A stretch of DNA of 64,000 bases from Roseisolibacter agri (lineage in GTDB: Bacteria > Gemmatimonadota > Gemmatimonadetes > Gemmatimonadales > Gemmatimonadaceae). The stretch is from contig NZ_BRXS01000007.1 of assembly GCF_030159095.1 (NCBI RefSeq), positions 372,001 to 436,000 on the forward strand, written 5' to 3'. The notes under the pieces were generated by a model. The model did not search any database, had not been told where the DNA came from, and saw only the letters and a program-made list of their open reading frames with translations. The first letter of the stretch is position 1. The number at the start of each line of letters is the position of its first letter. Positions 7,034-15,318 of this stretch are shown here, in pieces. Position numbers and translations under genes: made by a program.

Positions 7034-9843
7034 GGCCGCGGATCGCGCCCCTGCGGCCTCCAGCTCAGCCCGAGCGAGAACACGCGTCCCGCGCGGTACG
7101 AGCGGCGATGGACCCCGCCGATCTGCTCGCGATACGGCGCGTCGAGCAGGTTGGAGCCGTTCACGCGCGCCGTCACGTCCGCGAGCACCGGCACCTGGAG
7201 CGCGAAGTCCAGGACGTTGCGCGGCCGCTCGTAGGTGTCCGGAAGCGGCTCGACGCCGGCGAGCGTGATGCGCTTGCCGAAGACGTTGTACAGCACCGTG
7301 GCCGAGAAGCGGCCGTCGGGCTGCGCGTAGCCGAGGCTCGCGTTCACCACGTAGGGCGACTGGCCCACCATCGGGCGGTCCGGGTTGGTGGCCGCCGTCA
7401 GCGAGTCGGTGATCGCGATCCGGCTGCGCATGAACGTCGCGTTCGTGGACGCCGTGATGTCGCGGAACGGCGCGCCGAGGAAGCCGAGCCCCTTCCGCAC
7501 GTCGAGCTCGACGCCGTAGTTGGTGGCCGCGTCCGCGTTCACGAAGCCGATCTGCGGGCGTCCCGTGGTGGCGACGAAGACGCGCTCGATGGGATCCTGG
7601 AAGCGCTTCGCGAACACGCCGACGCTCAGCACCTCGCCGCCCGACGGGTACCACTCCCAGCGCGCGTCGTAGTTCCGGATCAGCGCGCGGCGCAGGCCGG
7701 GGTTGCCGCGCTCCTCGTTGTTGGCCGCGATCTCGACGTACGCCACCGGCGACAGCTCCCGGTACTCGGGGCGCGACAGCGTCTGCGTGGCCGACAGGCG
7801 GAGGTTCTGCGCGTCGGTGACGCGGACGGTGAGGTTCACCGCCGGCAGCACGTCGGTGTTCTTCAGGCGCGACACGGTGTCCTGCAGCTGCGCCGTCAGC
7901 GTATTGACCTGGATGTCGGCCGACTCGACGCGGGCGCCGGCGATCACGCGCACCCGGCTGCCGAGCCCCCCTTCGAGCATCGCGTAGCCCGCGCCGAGCG
8001 TCTCGTCGGCCGAGTAGCGCCCGCCGAAGGTGCTCGGGCGCACGAGCAGCGACGCGGCGTCGCTCGACGCGGCGCGGCGGAAGATCGACTCCGCGCGGTC
8101 GCGCAGCGCGGCCTGCTCGAGCCCGAGGTTCAGGATGTCGTACGCCTGGACGTCGGAGTCGCGGTGCACGTCGCGGTAGTAGCCGCCGACCTTCAGCTGC
8201 GGCGCCGATGCGGCGTCGCCGAAGCTGACGCGGTAGTTCAGCGCCCCCGCGTAGTCTCGCTCGTCCAGCGCGCCGAAGAAGCGGGTCGCGTCGTTCGCCA
8301 GCCCGCGCCAGAACCGGTTCGCGCCCGTGCCCTGGTACACGAGGTCCGAGCGATCCGGCTCGTCGCGGCTCACCTGGCTGCGCGACACGTTCCAGTCGAG
8401 CTGCTGTCGCGCGCCGGCGCCGATCGTGTGCTCGCCGCGCAGCTGGTTCGACAGCACGCTGCGCGAGACGAAGCCGAGGCGCGTGAGCGTGAGGACGCTC
8501 GCGAACTGCTCGTCGAGCCCCGTCAGCGACCGCGCCTCGTTGTCGGAGGTGCGGTTGTACGTGTTGTTGAGCGACAGGCGCGACGCGCCACCGAGCATCG
8601 TGCTGAGGTTGGCCACGCCGCCCCACAGCACGCTCTCGCGCCCGGTGCTTCCGGCGAACGTGGAGAGCGCCTCGGCGCCGCCCGCGCCGTCGGCGCGCGG
8701 CACGATCAGCTGCTCGTCGCGCCGCACCTCCTGCGAGGTGGAGTACGACAGCGACGCCACGTAGCCGACACGGCGTCCGAGCACCGCGTCGTTGCCACCC
8801 ACCGACACGCCGAACGAGCCGTTCGGGAGGCCCGTGTTGTCGGCGACCGGTGTCCACTTGTTGCGGAAGCTCCGGATCAGCGCGTTGGTCGGCGCGCCGG
8901 GCGTCACGCCGCTGAGCGTCTGCCCCGCCGCGGCCACCGCCGACGGAAGGGTGCGGCGATCGCCGCCGAAGCCGAGCCACTCCTGGCCGACGCGCGGCGC
9001 GCGGATCACGTCGCGGCCCGCGGCCGCGGTGTTGGCGCCGAGCGACGACGAGAAGGTCACCGATCGCGACGCCGGGAACTCGCGGGTGCGGATGTCGACC
9101 AGCGCGCCGCTGAAGTCTCCGGGCCGGTCGGGCGTGAACGTCTTCGCGGTGGTGATCGCGTCGATCAGCGCGGCAGGGAACAGGTCGAGCGGGACGACCT
9201 TGCGCTCGGGCTCCGGGCTGGGGACGCGCGATCCGTTGAGCGACGTCTGCGTGTAGCGCTCGCCCAGGCCGCGCACGATGACGTACTTGCCGTCCTGCAC
9301 CGTCACCCCGCTCACGCGCTTCACGGCCTGCGCGGCGTCGGCGTCGGGGCTGCGCTGGATCTGCTCGGCCGTCGTCGCGTTGACGATCGACGTCGACGTC
9401 CGCTGCTCGTCGAGCGCCTTGCTCACCGAGCCGCGCTCGGCGGACGCGGTCACTGCCACCGCCTGCAGCTGCACCGTCGCGGTGCCGAGGGTGACGTCCT
9501 GCTCCAGCGTCTGGCCGCCGGCGAGCATGATGCCGGTGACCGTCTTCGCCTGGTAGCCGATGCGGCGCGCCTGGATCGTCACCGTGCCGGCGGGGACCGC
9601 GGGGAGCGTGAAGCGGCCGTCGACGCCCGACATCGTGCCGAGCGTGGTGCCGACCACCTGCACGCCCACGTCGGAGAGGCCCGCGCCGGTCTTCGCGTCG
9701 ACGATGCGGCCCGTGATGCGGCCGGTGGCGTGGCGCGCGGCGGTCGCCGCGGGCTGCGCGACGAGTGCGGACGGGATGGCGAACGGCATCAGCGGCATCG
9801 CCGCGTACATCGCGGCCGCGGTCCACCGTGAGCGAGCAGGCAT
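7018..9843 (-). CDS. TonB-dependent outer-membrane receptor with carboxypeptidase-like N-terminal domain
   Basis: Active-transport gate in the outer membrane, powered by TonB/ExbBD. About 941 residues. A signal peptide (ends SALVAQ) is followed by a carboxypeptidase regulatory-like domain (TGRITGRIVDAKTGAGL..., about 35-125), a plug domain with IVRGLGERYTQTSLNG and VPSPEPERKVVPLDLFP (about 130-260), and a long beta-barrel ending in the aromatic-rich YRAGRVFSLGLSW pattern near the C-terminus. The ATG at 9843 is preferred to the GTG at 9885 because the signal peptide starts there. It follows the PhoB-type regulator and precedes a lipoprotein gene. Together with the O/P porin this points to uptake of a phosphorus source, although the ligand cannot be read from the sequence. 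Confidence 0.9.
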   Translation of the reverse strand: MPARSRWTAAAMYAAMPLMPFAIPSALVAQPAATAARHATGRITGRIVDAKTGAGLSDVGVQVVGTTLGTMSGVDGRFTLPAVPAGTVTIQARRIGYQAKTVTGIMLAGGQTLEQDVTLGTATVQLQAVAVTASAERGSVSKALDEQRTSTSIVNATTAEQIQRSPDADAAQAVKRVSGVTVQDGKYVIVRGLGERYTQTSLNGSRVPSPEPERKVVPLDLFPAALIDAITTAKTFTPDRPGDFSGALVDIRTREFPASRSVTFSSSLGANTAAAGRDVIRAPRVGQEWLGFGGDRRTLPSAVAAAGQTLSGVTPGAPTNALIRSFRNKWTPVADNTGLPNGSFGVSVGGNDAVLGRRVGYVASLSYSTSQEVRRDEQLIVPRADGAGGAEALSTFAGSTGRESVLWGGVANLSTMLGGASRLSLNNTYNRTSDNEARSLTGLDEQFASVLTLTRLGFVSRSVLSNQLRGEHTIGAGARQQLDWNVSRSQVSRDEPDRSDLVYQGTGANRFWRGLANDATRFFGALDERDYAGALNYRVSFGDAASAPQLKVGGYYRDVHRDSDVQAYDILNLGLEQAALRDRAESIFRRAASSDAASLLVRPSTFGGRYSADETLGAGYAMLEGGLGSRVRVIAGARVESADIQVNTLTAQLQDTVSRLKNTDVLPAVNLTVRVTDAQNLRLSATQTLSRPEYRELSPVAYVEIAANNEERGNPGLRRALIRNYDARWEWYPSGGEVLSVGVFAKRFQDPIERVFVATTGRPQIGFVNADAATNYGVELDVRKGLGFLGAPFRDITASTNATFMRSRIAITDSLTAATNPDRPMVGQSPYVVNASLGYAQPDGRFSATVLYNVFGKRITLAGVEPLPDTYERPRNVLDFALQVPVLADVTARVNGSNLLDAPYREQIGGVHRRSYRAGRVFSLGLSWRPQGRDPRPVTRP

Positions 9844-9965
9844 GGAGGTCTCGGGTTGGCGTGAGAGGGACCCGGTCTGGGTCACGACTCAGCGTCAAAG
9901 CTCCCCGGCCTCGGCAACGCCGCGCCGACGGCCGCGCCACGGAACGGTCACGACGGCGCGACGGG

Positions 9966-9986
9966 CGCGTGACGCTCCGTGACGCG
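9966..9986. promoter_or_regulatory. Direct repeat upstream of the TonB receptor gene
   Basis: In the direction of the receptor gene the sequence reads GCGTCAC-GGA-GCGTCAC, two identical seven-base units ten bases apart, immediately after the regulator stop codon and about 125 bases before the receptor start. One or both could be half-sites for the PhoB-type regulator, but the spacing is ten rather than the canonical eleven bases. Confidence 0.3.
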
Positions 9987-9987
9987 A

Positions 9988-10782
9988 TCAGCGCGTGCCC
10001 GGTGCCTTCAGGCGGTAGCCGAACCCGCGCACCGTCTCGATCAGGTCGCCCGCGTCGCCGAGCTTCGTGCGCAGCCGCTGCACGTGCATGTCCACCGTGC
10101 GCGTCTGGATGTCGGGCGCGGCCTCCCACACCGTCTCCAGCAGGTGGCCGCGCGCCTGCACCCGCCCGCGCCGCTCGGCGAGCGTGAGCAGCAGCTTGTA
10201 CTCGGTCGGCGTCAGCTCGATGCGCCGGCCGTCGACGTCCACGGTCATCGCCGCGCGGTCGATCCGCAGCGGACCCACCACCAGCAACTCGGCCGTCTCC
10301 GCGGCGGCGGCCGGCGCGGCGCCCGCCGTGACGCGCCGGAGGATCGCGCCGACGCGCAGCATCAGCTCCTGCGGCGAGAACGGCTTCGCGAGGTAGTCGT
10401 CGGCGCCGAGGGAGAGGCCGCGGATGCGATCGGGCTCCTCGCGGCGCGCGGTGAGCATCAGCACGCCCAGCCTCCGCGTCGCTTCGTCGGCGCGCAGCTG
10501 CTCCAGCACCTCGAAGCCCGAGAGGTCGGGCAGCATCAGGTCGAGGACCATGAGCGCGGGGCGCTCGCGGCGCGCCAGCTCCAGCGCGTCGGTGCCGGTG
10601 CCCGCCGTCGAGACGCGGTAGCCCAGCTTCGCCAGGTGGTACGCGACCAGCGCGACGATGTCCGGCTCGTCGTCGACGACGAGGATCCGCTCGCCCGCGC
10701 CGGGCACGGTGGGCGGCGCGGCGCTCGGCGACGAGCGGTCGGGCGAGCGATGGGGCGAGCGGTCGGCGCTCGACGAGAGCAT
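9988..10782 (-). CDS. phoB: PhoB-type response regulator (OmpR family)
   Basis: Two-component transcription factor, 264 residues. After a Ser/Pro/Arg-rich 30-residue leader come a receiver domain (ILVVDDEPD with acidic pocket Asp37/Asp38, phosphoacceptor Asp81 in VLDLMLPD, Lys133 in AKPFSPQEL) and a winged-helix DNA-binding domain (LTPTEYKLLLTLAERRGRV, RTVDMHVQRLRTKLG, ETVRGFGYRL) typical of OmpR/PhoB proteins. The likely partner is the kinase at 1011-2726, about 7 kb downstream on the same strand, with four envelope genes between them. A 46-base gap separates it from udk, so both may be transcribed together. The leader before the receiver domain is longer than usual; an internal start is possible but no better-placed ATG is apparent. 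Confidence 0.9.
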   Translation of the reverse strand: MLSSSADRSPHRSPDRSSPSAAPPTVPGAGERILVVDDEPDIVALVAYHLAKLGYRVSTAGTGTDALELARRERPALMVLDLMLPDLSGFEVLEQLRADEATRRLGVLMLTARREEPDRIRGLSLGADDYLAKPFSPQELMLRVGAILRRVTAGAAPAAAAETAELLVVGPLRIDRAAMTVDVDGRRIELTPTEYKLLLTLAERRGRVQARGHLLETVWEAAPDIQTRTVDMHVQRLRTKLGDAGDLIETVRGFGYRLKAPGTR

Positions 10783-10828
10783 GCGAGGAAGGCGGATGGC
10801 CGGTCGTGCGGGCGGCGCGGGGCGCGCC

Positions 10829-11470
10829 TCAGTCGCGGCGGGCCTGCAGGCGACGCTGGATCTTGGCGACGATCATCTCGATCGCGACGGCGTTGTGGCC
10901 GCCGCGCGGGACGATCACGTCCGCGTAGCGCTTGCTCGGCTCGACGAACTGCTGGTGCATCGGGCGCACGGTCGAGAGGTACTGCTCCAGGATCTCGTCG
11001 AACGGTCGGCCGCGCTTGACGATGTCGCGCCGCAGCCGCCGGATGAGCCGCACGTCGGCGTCCGCGTCCACGTACACCTTCACGTCGCACAGCTCGCGCA
11101 CGCGCTCGTCGACGAACAGCAGGATCCCGTCGATCACGACCACGTCCGCCGGCGCGATGTGGACGACGTCGGGCGCGCGCAGATGCTCGACGAAGTCGTA
11201 CACCGGCTTCTGGATCGCCTCGCCGCGCGACAGCCGCCCGAGGTGGTCGACGAACAGGTCGAGATCGAACGCGTCCGGGTGGTCCCAGTTCACGCGCCGC
11301 CGCTCCGACATCGGCAGGTCGGCGAAGTGGCGGTAGTACGCGTCCATGTCGACGAACGCGACCGACGCCGCCGACTCGCCCGCGGTCAGCGCCTCGGCCA
11401 CGCGGCGCGCGACCGTCGACTTCCCCGAGCCCGTGCCGCCCGCGATCCCGATGACGAGCGGCTTGGTCAC
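10829..11470 (-). CDS. udk: Uridine kinase
   Basis: Phosphorylates uridine and cytidine to UMP and CMP with ATP or GTP in pyrimidine salvage. 213 residues, the normal length. The Walker A motif GIAGGTGSGKST lies at residues 8-19; downstream are the nucleoside-site stretches DMDAYYRHF, NWDHPDAFD and KPVYDFVEH, and VVIDGILLF, all typical of the Udk/PRK family, and the C-terminal IVPRGGHNAVAIEMIV block. It is first in the minus-strand run and is divergent from the purine-salvage operon on the other side of a 249-base spacer. A GATACACT sequence about 95 bases upstream of the start could be its -10 box. Functional link to the phosphate genes behind it is not obvious beyond nucleotide metabolism. 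Confidence 0.93.
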   Translation of the reverse strand: MTKPLVIGIAGGTGSGKSTVARRVAEALTAGESAASVAFVDMDAYYRHFADLPMSERRRVNWDHPDAFDLDLFVDHLGRLSRGEAIQKPVYDFVEHLRAPDVVHIAPADVVVIDGILLFVDERVRELCDVKVYVDADADVRLIRRLRRDIVKRGRPFDEILEQYLSTVRPMHQQFVEPSKRYADVIVPRGGHNAVAIEMIVAKIQRRLQARRD

Positions 11471-11704
11471 GGGCGATCCCCCGGTCGGGTCACGCCCGGG
11501 CGTTCACGGAGGCAGGATGCCGGGCCGGCGGCGCGAAGTGAAGCGGGGCGCGCGTCACGGGAGTGTATCGGGCCCCGGGACGAGCGGCGGTGCGCAGGGG
11601 TCGTGGCAGGCATCCGGGCAAGTGTGGCCGGCGCGCCGGACAGCGTCAACCGCACGCCCGCGCCGGCGCCAGCGGCCCGCGCCCTGCACCCCCGCGGAGG
11701 CGGC

Positions 11705-11712
11705 CGCTAGCT
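11705..11712 (+). promoter_or_regulatory. Possible -10 box close to the nucleotidase start
   Basis: GCTAGCTT ends seven bases before the ATG at 11720. If used as a -10 element the transcript would start at or next to the start codon (leaderless), which would explain the lack of a Shine-Dalgarno sequence. No matching -35 box is evident. Confidence 0.3.
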
Positions 11713-11719
11713 TGTGTCC

Positions 11720-14700
11720 ATGCAACGAGTTGCTTCACTCCGGGTGCCGCGCCGCGGCGCCGTGTGGTCGGGCGCCGCGCTCTCGCTCGCGGTCGCCATC
11801 CTGGGCGGGGCCCACGTCGCCGGCGCGCAGGGCGCGCCACGCGCGGCCGACTCGCTCGAGCTGCTGATCGCCTCGACGACCGACGTCCACGGCCGCCTGC
11901 GCGGCTGGGACTACTTCGCGGGCCGCGCCGACACGGTGCGCTCGCTGGCGCGCGCCGCGACCGTCGTCGACTCGCTCCGCGCCGCCCACCCGGACCGCGT
12001 GGTGCTGGTGGACGCGGGCGACCTGCTGCAGGGGACGCCGCTGACGTACGTAGCGGCGCGCGTCGCGCCCGACCAGCCGCACCCGGTGTCTGCGGCGATG
12101 AACGCGATGCGCTACGACGCTGCGGCCATCGGCAACCACGAGTTCAACTACGGCGTCGAGACGCTGGACCGCGCGACGGGGCAGGCGCGCTTCCCGTTCC
12201 TCGCGGCCAACCTGCGACGGACGGACGGCGGCCGCGCCTACCGTGCCTGGACGATGGTCGAACGCGGCGGGGCCAAGGTCGCGTTGGTGGGTGGGACGAC
12301 GCCGGGCTCGATGGTCTGGGACCGCGACCACCTGAAGGGGAAGGTGACGATCGGCGACATCGTGCCCGCCGTGCGCGCGGCCGCGGCCGAGGCGCGCGCG
12401 GCCGGCGCCGACGTGGTCGTCGCGGTGCTCCACTCGGGGCTCGGCGAGCCGTCCAGCTACGACACGGTCAGCACCGGCCTGCCGAGCGAGAACGTCGCCG
12501 CGCGCGTCGCGCGCGAGGTGCCGGGGCTCGACGTCGTGATCTTCGGCCACTCGCACCGCCAGCTCCCCGACACGACGATCGGCGGCGCGCTGGTGATGCA
12601 GCCCAAGAACTGGGCGGAGAGCGTGGGCGTCGCGCGCCTCGCGCTCGTGCGTCGCGACGGGAAGTGGGCGGTCGCGTCGAAGCGCGGGACGCTGGTGCCG
12701 ACCGTCGGCCGTGCCGAGTCGCCGGCGGTGCTGGCCGCGACCGATGCCGGGCATGCGCGGGCCGTCGCGTACGCCGCCTCCGAGGTCGGCCGCACGACGG
12801 TCGCCTGGCGCGCCGACTCGTCGCGCGTCGCCGATACCCCGCTGCTCGACTTCGTGCTCGAGGTCATGCGCCGCACGGCCAAGGCGGACCTCGCCGCCGG
12901 CGCGGCATTCTCGCTCGAGGCGGGGCTGGACGCCGGCCCCGTGACCGTGGCCGAGATGGCGCGCCTCTATCCCTACGAGAACACGCTGCGCGCGGTGAGG
13001 GTGAGCGGCGCGCAGCTGCGGCAGTTCCTGGAGCACAGCGCGCGCTACTACCGCCCGTTCGACGCCGCGAACGCGTCGGCGTCGATCGTCGATCCGTCGG
13101 TGCCGGGCTACAACTTCGACGTCGTGGCCGGCGCCGACTACGTGCTCGACGTGAGCCGTCCGGTGGGGCAGCGCGTCACGTCGCTGTCGGTTCACGGCCG
13201 TCCCGTCGCCGACACGGACAGCTTCACGCTCGCGCTCAACAACTACCGGCAGACGGGCGGCGGCGGCTTCGCGATGCTGGCCGGCGCGCCGGTCGTGTAC
13301 GACGAGGGGCTGGAGATCCGCCAGCTGCTGATAGACGAGGCGAAGGCGCGCGGCACGCTCGACCCGGCCGACTACTTCACGCCCAACTGGCGGCTGGAGC
13401 CGGCCGCCGCGGTCGGCGCGGCCTACGCCTCGATGCGCGGCGACGCGACCGGCCGCGCGGCGGCTGGCGCGAGCGCCGTGCGCGCGACGACGGCGGCCGC
13501 CGCCGCCGCGCAGGACACGGGCGCCATCCGCGTGCGGAAGGATGCGCCGGCGATCCGCCGCCGCCCCGGCCTGCCGACGACGCTGCGCATCATCGGGATG
13601 AACGACTTCCACGGCGGCGTCGAGGCGCGCGCGGACACGCGCGGCGTGCGGCGCGGTGGCGCGGATGCGCTGGCGGCCGCGATCGCGCGGGCGCGCAGCG
13701 AGTGCCGCCCGCCAGCCTGCGTCAGCATCCTGCTCGATGGCGGCGACGAGTTCCAGGGCACGCCCGCCTCGAACCTGACGTACGGCAGGGCGGTCGTCCC
13801 GATCATGAAGGAACTGGGCGTCGTCGCCTCCGCGCTCGGCAACCACGAGTTCGACTGGGGCGTCGACACGCTGCGCGCCCGGCTGCGCGAGCTGCCGTAC
13901 ACGGTGCTCGGCGCCAACGTCCGCACGACCGACGGGAAGAAGCTGCCCTGGCTGCGCGACGACACGCTGGTGGTCCGCAACGGGCTCCGCATCGGCATCG
14001 TCGGCGTCGCCGATCCGTCCACGCCGCGCACGACCAAGGTGCTGAACGTGAAGGGGCTGGTGTTCGGCCCCATGGCGCCGGCCATCGACGAGCGGGCGCG
14101 CGCGCTGCGGGCGCGCGGCGCCGATCTCGTGGTGGTGACGGGGCACATCGGCGGCTACTGCGATCGCGACGGCGAGAACGACCCGGGCTCGGCCGGCGCG
14201 GCGGGTCCCACGCCGTGCACGGGCGAGGTGTTCACCCTCGCGCGCGAGCTGCGCGAGCCGATCGCGGCGATCGTCAGCGGGCACACGCACTCGCGCGTCG
14301 CGACCATCGTCAACGGCATCCCGATCTCGCAGGGTCGCTCCAGCGGTCGCGGGCTGGGCGTGATCGACATCCCGCTGGCGGGCGGCGCGCCGCGCGTCGA
14401 GATGCGCGAGGTCGTCGCCGACTCGATGGGGCCCGTCCCGCCGCGCGTCGCCGCGCTCAGCGCGCGCGCGCTCGCCGACGTGCAGGCGCGCGTGACGCGC
14501 GTGGTGGCCGAGGTTGCGGAGGCGATGCCCCGGGAGCCGGACGAGCAGTACGCCGTCGGCAACCTGATCGCGGACGCGCAGCGGTGGGCCACGCGCGCCG
14601 ACGTCGCGATCATGAACAACGGCGGCATCCGCACCGGGCTGCCCGCGGGACCGGCGACCTTCGGCCGCCTCTACGAGATCCAGCCGTTCGGCAACACGCT

Positions 14701-15073
14701 CTACACCCTGCGCGTGCGCGGCCGCGACCTGAAGGCGTACCTGCCGAAGCTCGTCACCCGCGACCGGCCGCGCTGGCACGTCAGCGGCGTCACGATCACG
14801 TACGACAGCACGAAGACGGGCACCGCGCGCTTCGTCGCCGCGACGCTCGACGGCGGGAAGGCGATCGAGGACGAGCAGCTGTACGCGGTCACGATCAACG
14901 ACTTCCTCGTCACCGGCGGCGACGGCGTCACGCTCGCCGAGGGCGCCGCTTCGGTCGTCGAGACGAAGGTCGTCGACGTGGACGCGTTGATGGGCTACCT
15001 GCGCCAGCTGCCGCAGCCGGTGCGCGCGCCGACCGAGGTGCGCATCCGCAACGTCGCGGGAGCGCAGCCGTGA
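11720..15073 (+). CDS. Exported double 5'-nucleotidase / 2',3'-cyclic phosphodiesterase (tandem fusion)
   Basis: Extracytoplasmic phosphohydrolase releasing nucleosides and phosphate from nucleotides. 1118 residues, about twice the usual 500-650, because two full UshA/CpdB-type enzymes are joined. After a signal peptide (AVAILGGAHVAGAQ) the first unit has metal-binding motifs TTDVHGR, DAGDLLQGTP, GNHEFNYG and GHSHRQLP plus a C-terminal 5'-nucleotidase domain (about residues 390-560). A roughly 50-residue Ala-rich linker leads to the second unit: NDFHGG, DGGDEFQGTP, GNHEFDWG, TGHIGG, GHTHSR, then a C-domain with NNGGIRTGL and FGNTLYTLRV. Both catalytic sites look intact. It heads an operon with adenosine deaminase and purine nucleoside phosphorylase, which would process the released nucleosides. 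The first unit resembles CpdB (DVHGR), the second UshA. Confidence 0.9.
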   Translation: MQRVASLRVPRRGAVWSGAALSLAVAILGGAHVAGAQGAPRAADSLELLIASTTDVHGRLRGWDYFAGRADTVRSLARAATVVDSLRAAHPDRVVLVDAGDLLQGTPLTYVAARVAPDQPHPVSAAMNAMRYDAAAIGNHEFNYGVETLDRATGQARFPFLAANLRRTDGGRAYRAWTMVERGGAKVALVGGTTPGSMVWDRDHLKGKVTIGDIVPAVRAAAAEARAAGADVVVAVLHSGLGEPSSYDTVSTGLPSENVAARVAREVPGLDVVIFGHSHRQLPDTTIGGALVMQPKNWAESVGVARLALVRRDGKWAVASKRGTLVPTVGRAESPAVLAATDAGHARAVAYAASEVGRTTVAWRADSSRVADTPLLDFVLEVMRRTAKADLAAGAAFSLEAGLDAGPVTVAEMARLYPYENTLRAVRVSGAQLRQFLEHSARYYRPFDAANASASIVDPSVPGYNFDVVAGADYVLDVSRPVGQRVTSLSVHGRPVADTDSFTLALNNYRQTGGGGFAMLAGAPVVYDEGLEIRQLLIDEAKARGTLDPADYFTPNWRLEPAAAVGAAYASMRGDATGRAAAGASAVRATTAAAAAAQDTGAIRVRKDAPAIRRRPGLPTTLRIIGMNDFHGGVEARADTRGVRRGGADALAAAIARARSECRPPACVSILLDGGDEFQGTPASNLTYGRAVVPIMKELGVVASALGNHEFDWGVDTLRARLRELPYTVLGANVRTTDGKKLPWLRDDTLVVRNGLRIGIVGVADPSTPRTTKVLNVKGLVFGPMAPAIDERARALRARGADLVVVTGHIGGYCDRDGENDPGSAGAAGPTPCTGEVFTLARELREPIAAIVSGHTHSRVATIVNGIPISQGRSSGRGLGVIDIPLAGGAPRVEMREVVADSMGPVPPRVAALSARALADVQARVTRVVAEVAEAMPREPDEQYAVGNLIADAQRWATRADVAIMNNGGIRTGLPAGPATFGRLYEIQPFGNTLYTLRVRGRDLKAYLPKLVTRDRPRWHVSGVTITYDSTKTGTARFVAATLDGGKAIEDEQLYAVTINDFLVTGGDGVTLAEGAASVVETKVVDVDALMGYLRQLPQPVRAPTEVRIRNVAGAQP

Positions 15074-15318
15074 CTGCGCTCCCGCCGACGCTCCGCGTGT
15101 TCGTGAACGAGCGCGCCGTCGAGGTCCCGCGTGGTGCGAGCGTCGCCGACGCCCTCCGCGCGCACGACGCCGGCGCGGCCGACGCGGTCGCCGCCGGCGA
15201 GCGCCTCGTGACCGACAGCCGTGGCCTGCCCGTCGACCCGCAGGGCGAGACGTACGCGGGCGCCATCTACCGCCTGATCTCCGCGCGCCGCGCCGCGGCC
15301 GCCGACGACGCCGAATGA
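15070..15318 (+). CDS. Small beta-grasp (ThiS/MoaD-like) protein of unknown function
   Basis: 82 residues. The pattern LRVFVNERAVEVPRGASVADALRAH is that of the first half of ThiS/MoaD or ferredoxin-type beta-grasp folds (strand-turn-strand-helix). The C-terminal Gly-Gly needed for sulfur carrier activity is missing; the protein ends in an Ala/Asp-rich tail, so it is not a normal ThiS. The GTG start overlaps the preceding stop by four bases (GTGA), and the stop overlaps the ATG of the next gene, so it is an integral member of the purine-salvage operon. It may be a small accessory or regulatory subunit; no function can be assigned. Confidence 0.7.
   Translation: MTALPPTLRVFVNERAVEVPRGASVADALRAHDAGAADAVAAGERLVTDSRGLPVDPQGETYAGAIYRLISARRAAAADDAE

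Noticed and set aside
15070-15318. Sulfur carrier ThiS
   Set aside because: The C-terminal Gly-Gly is missing and no thiamine genes are nearby.
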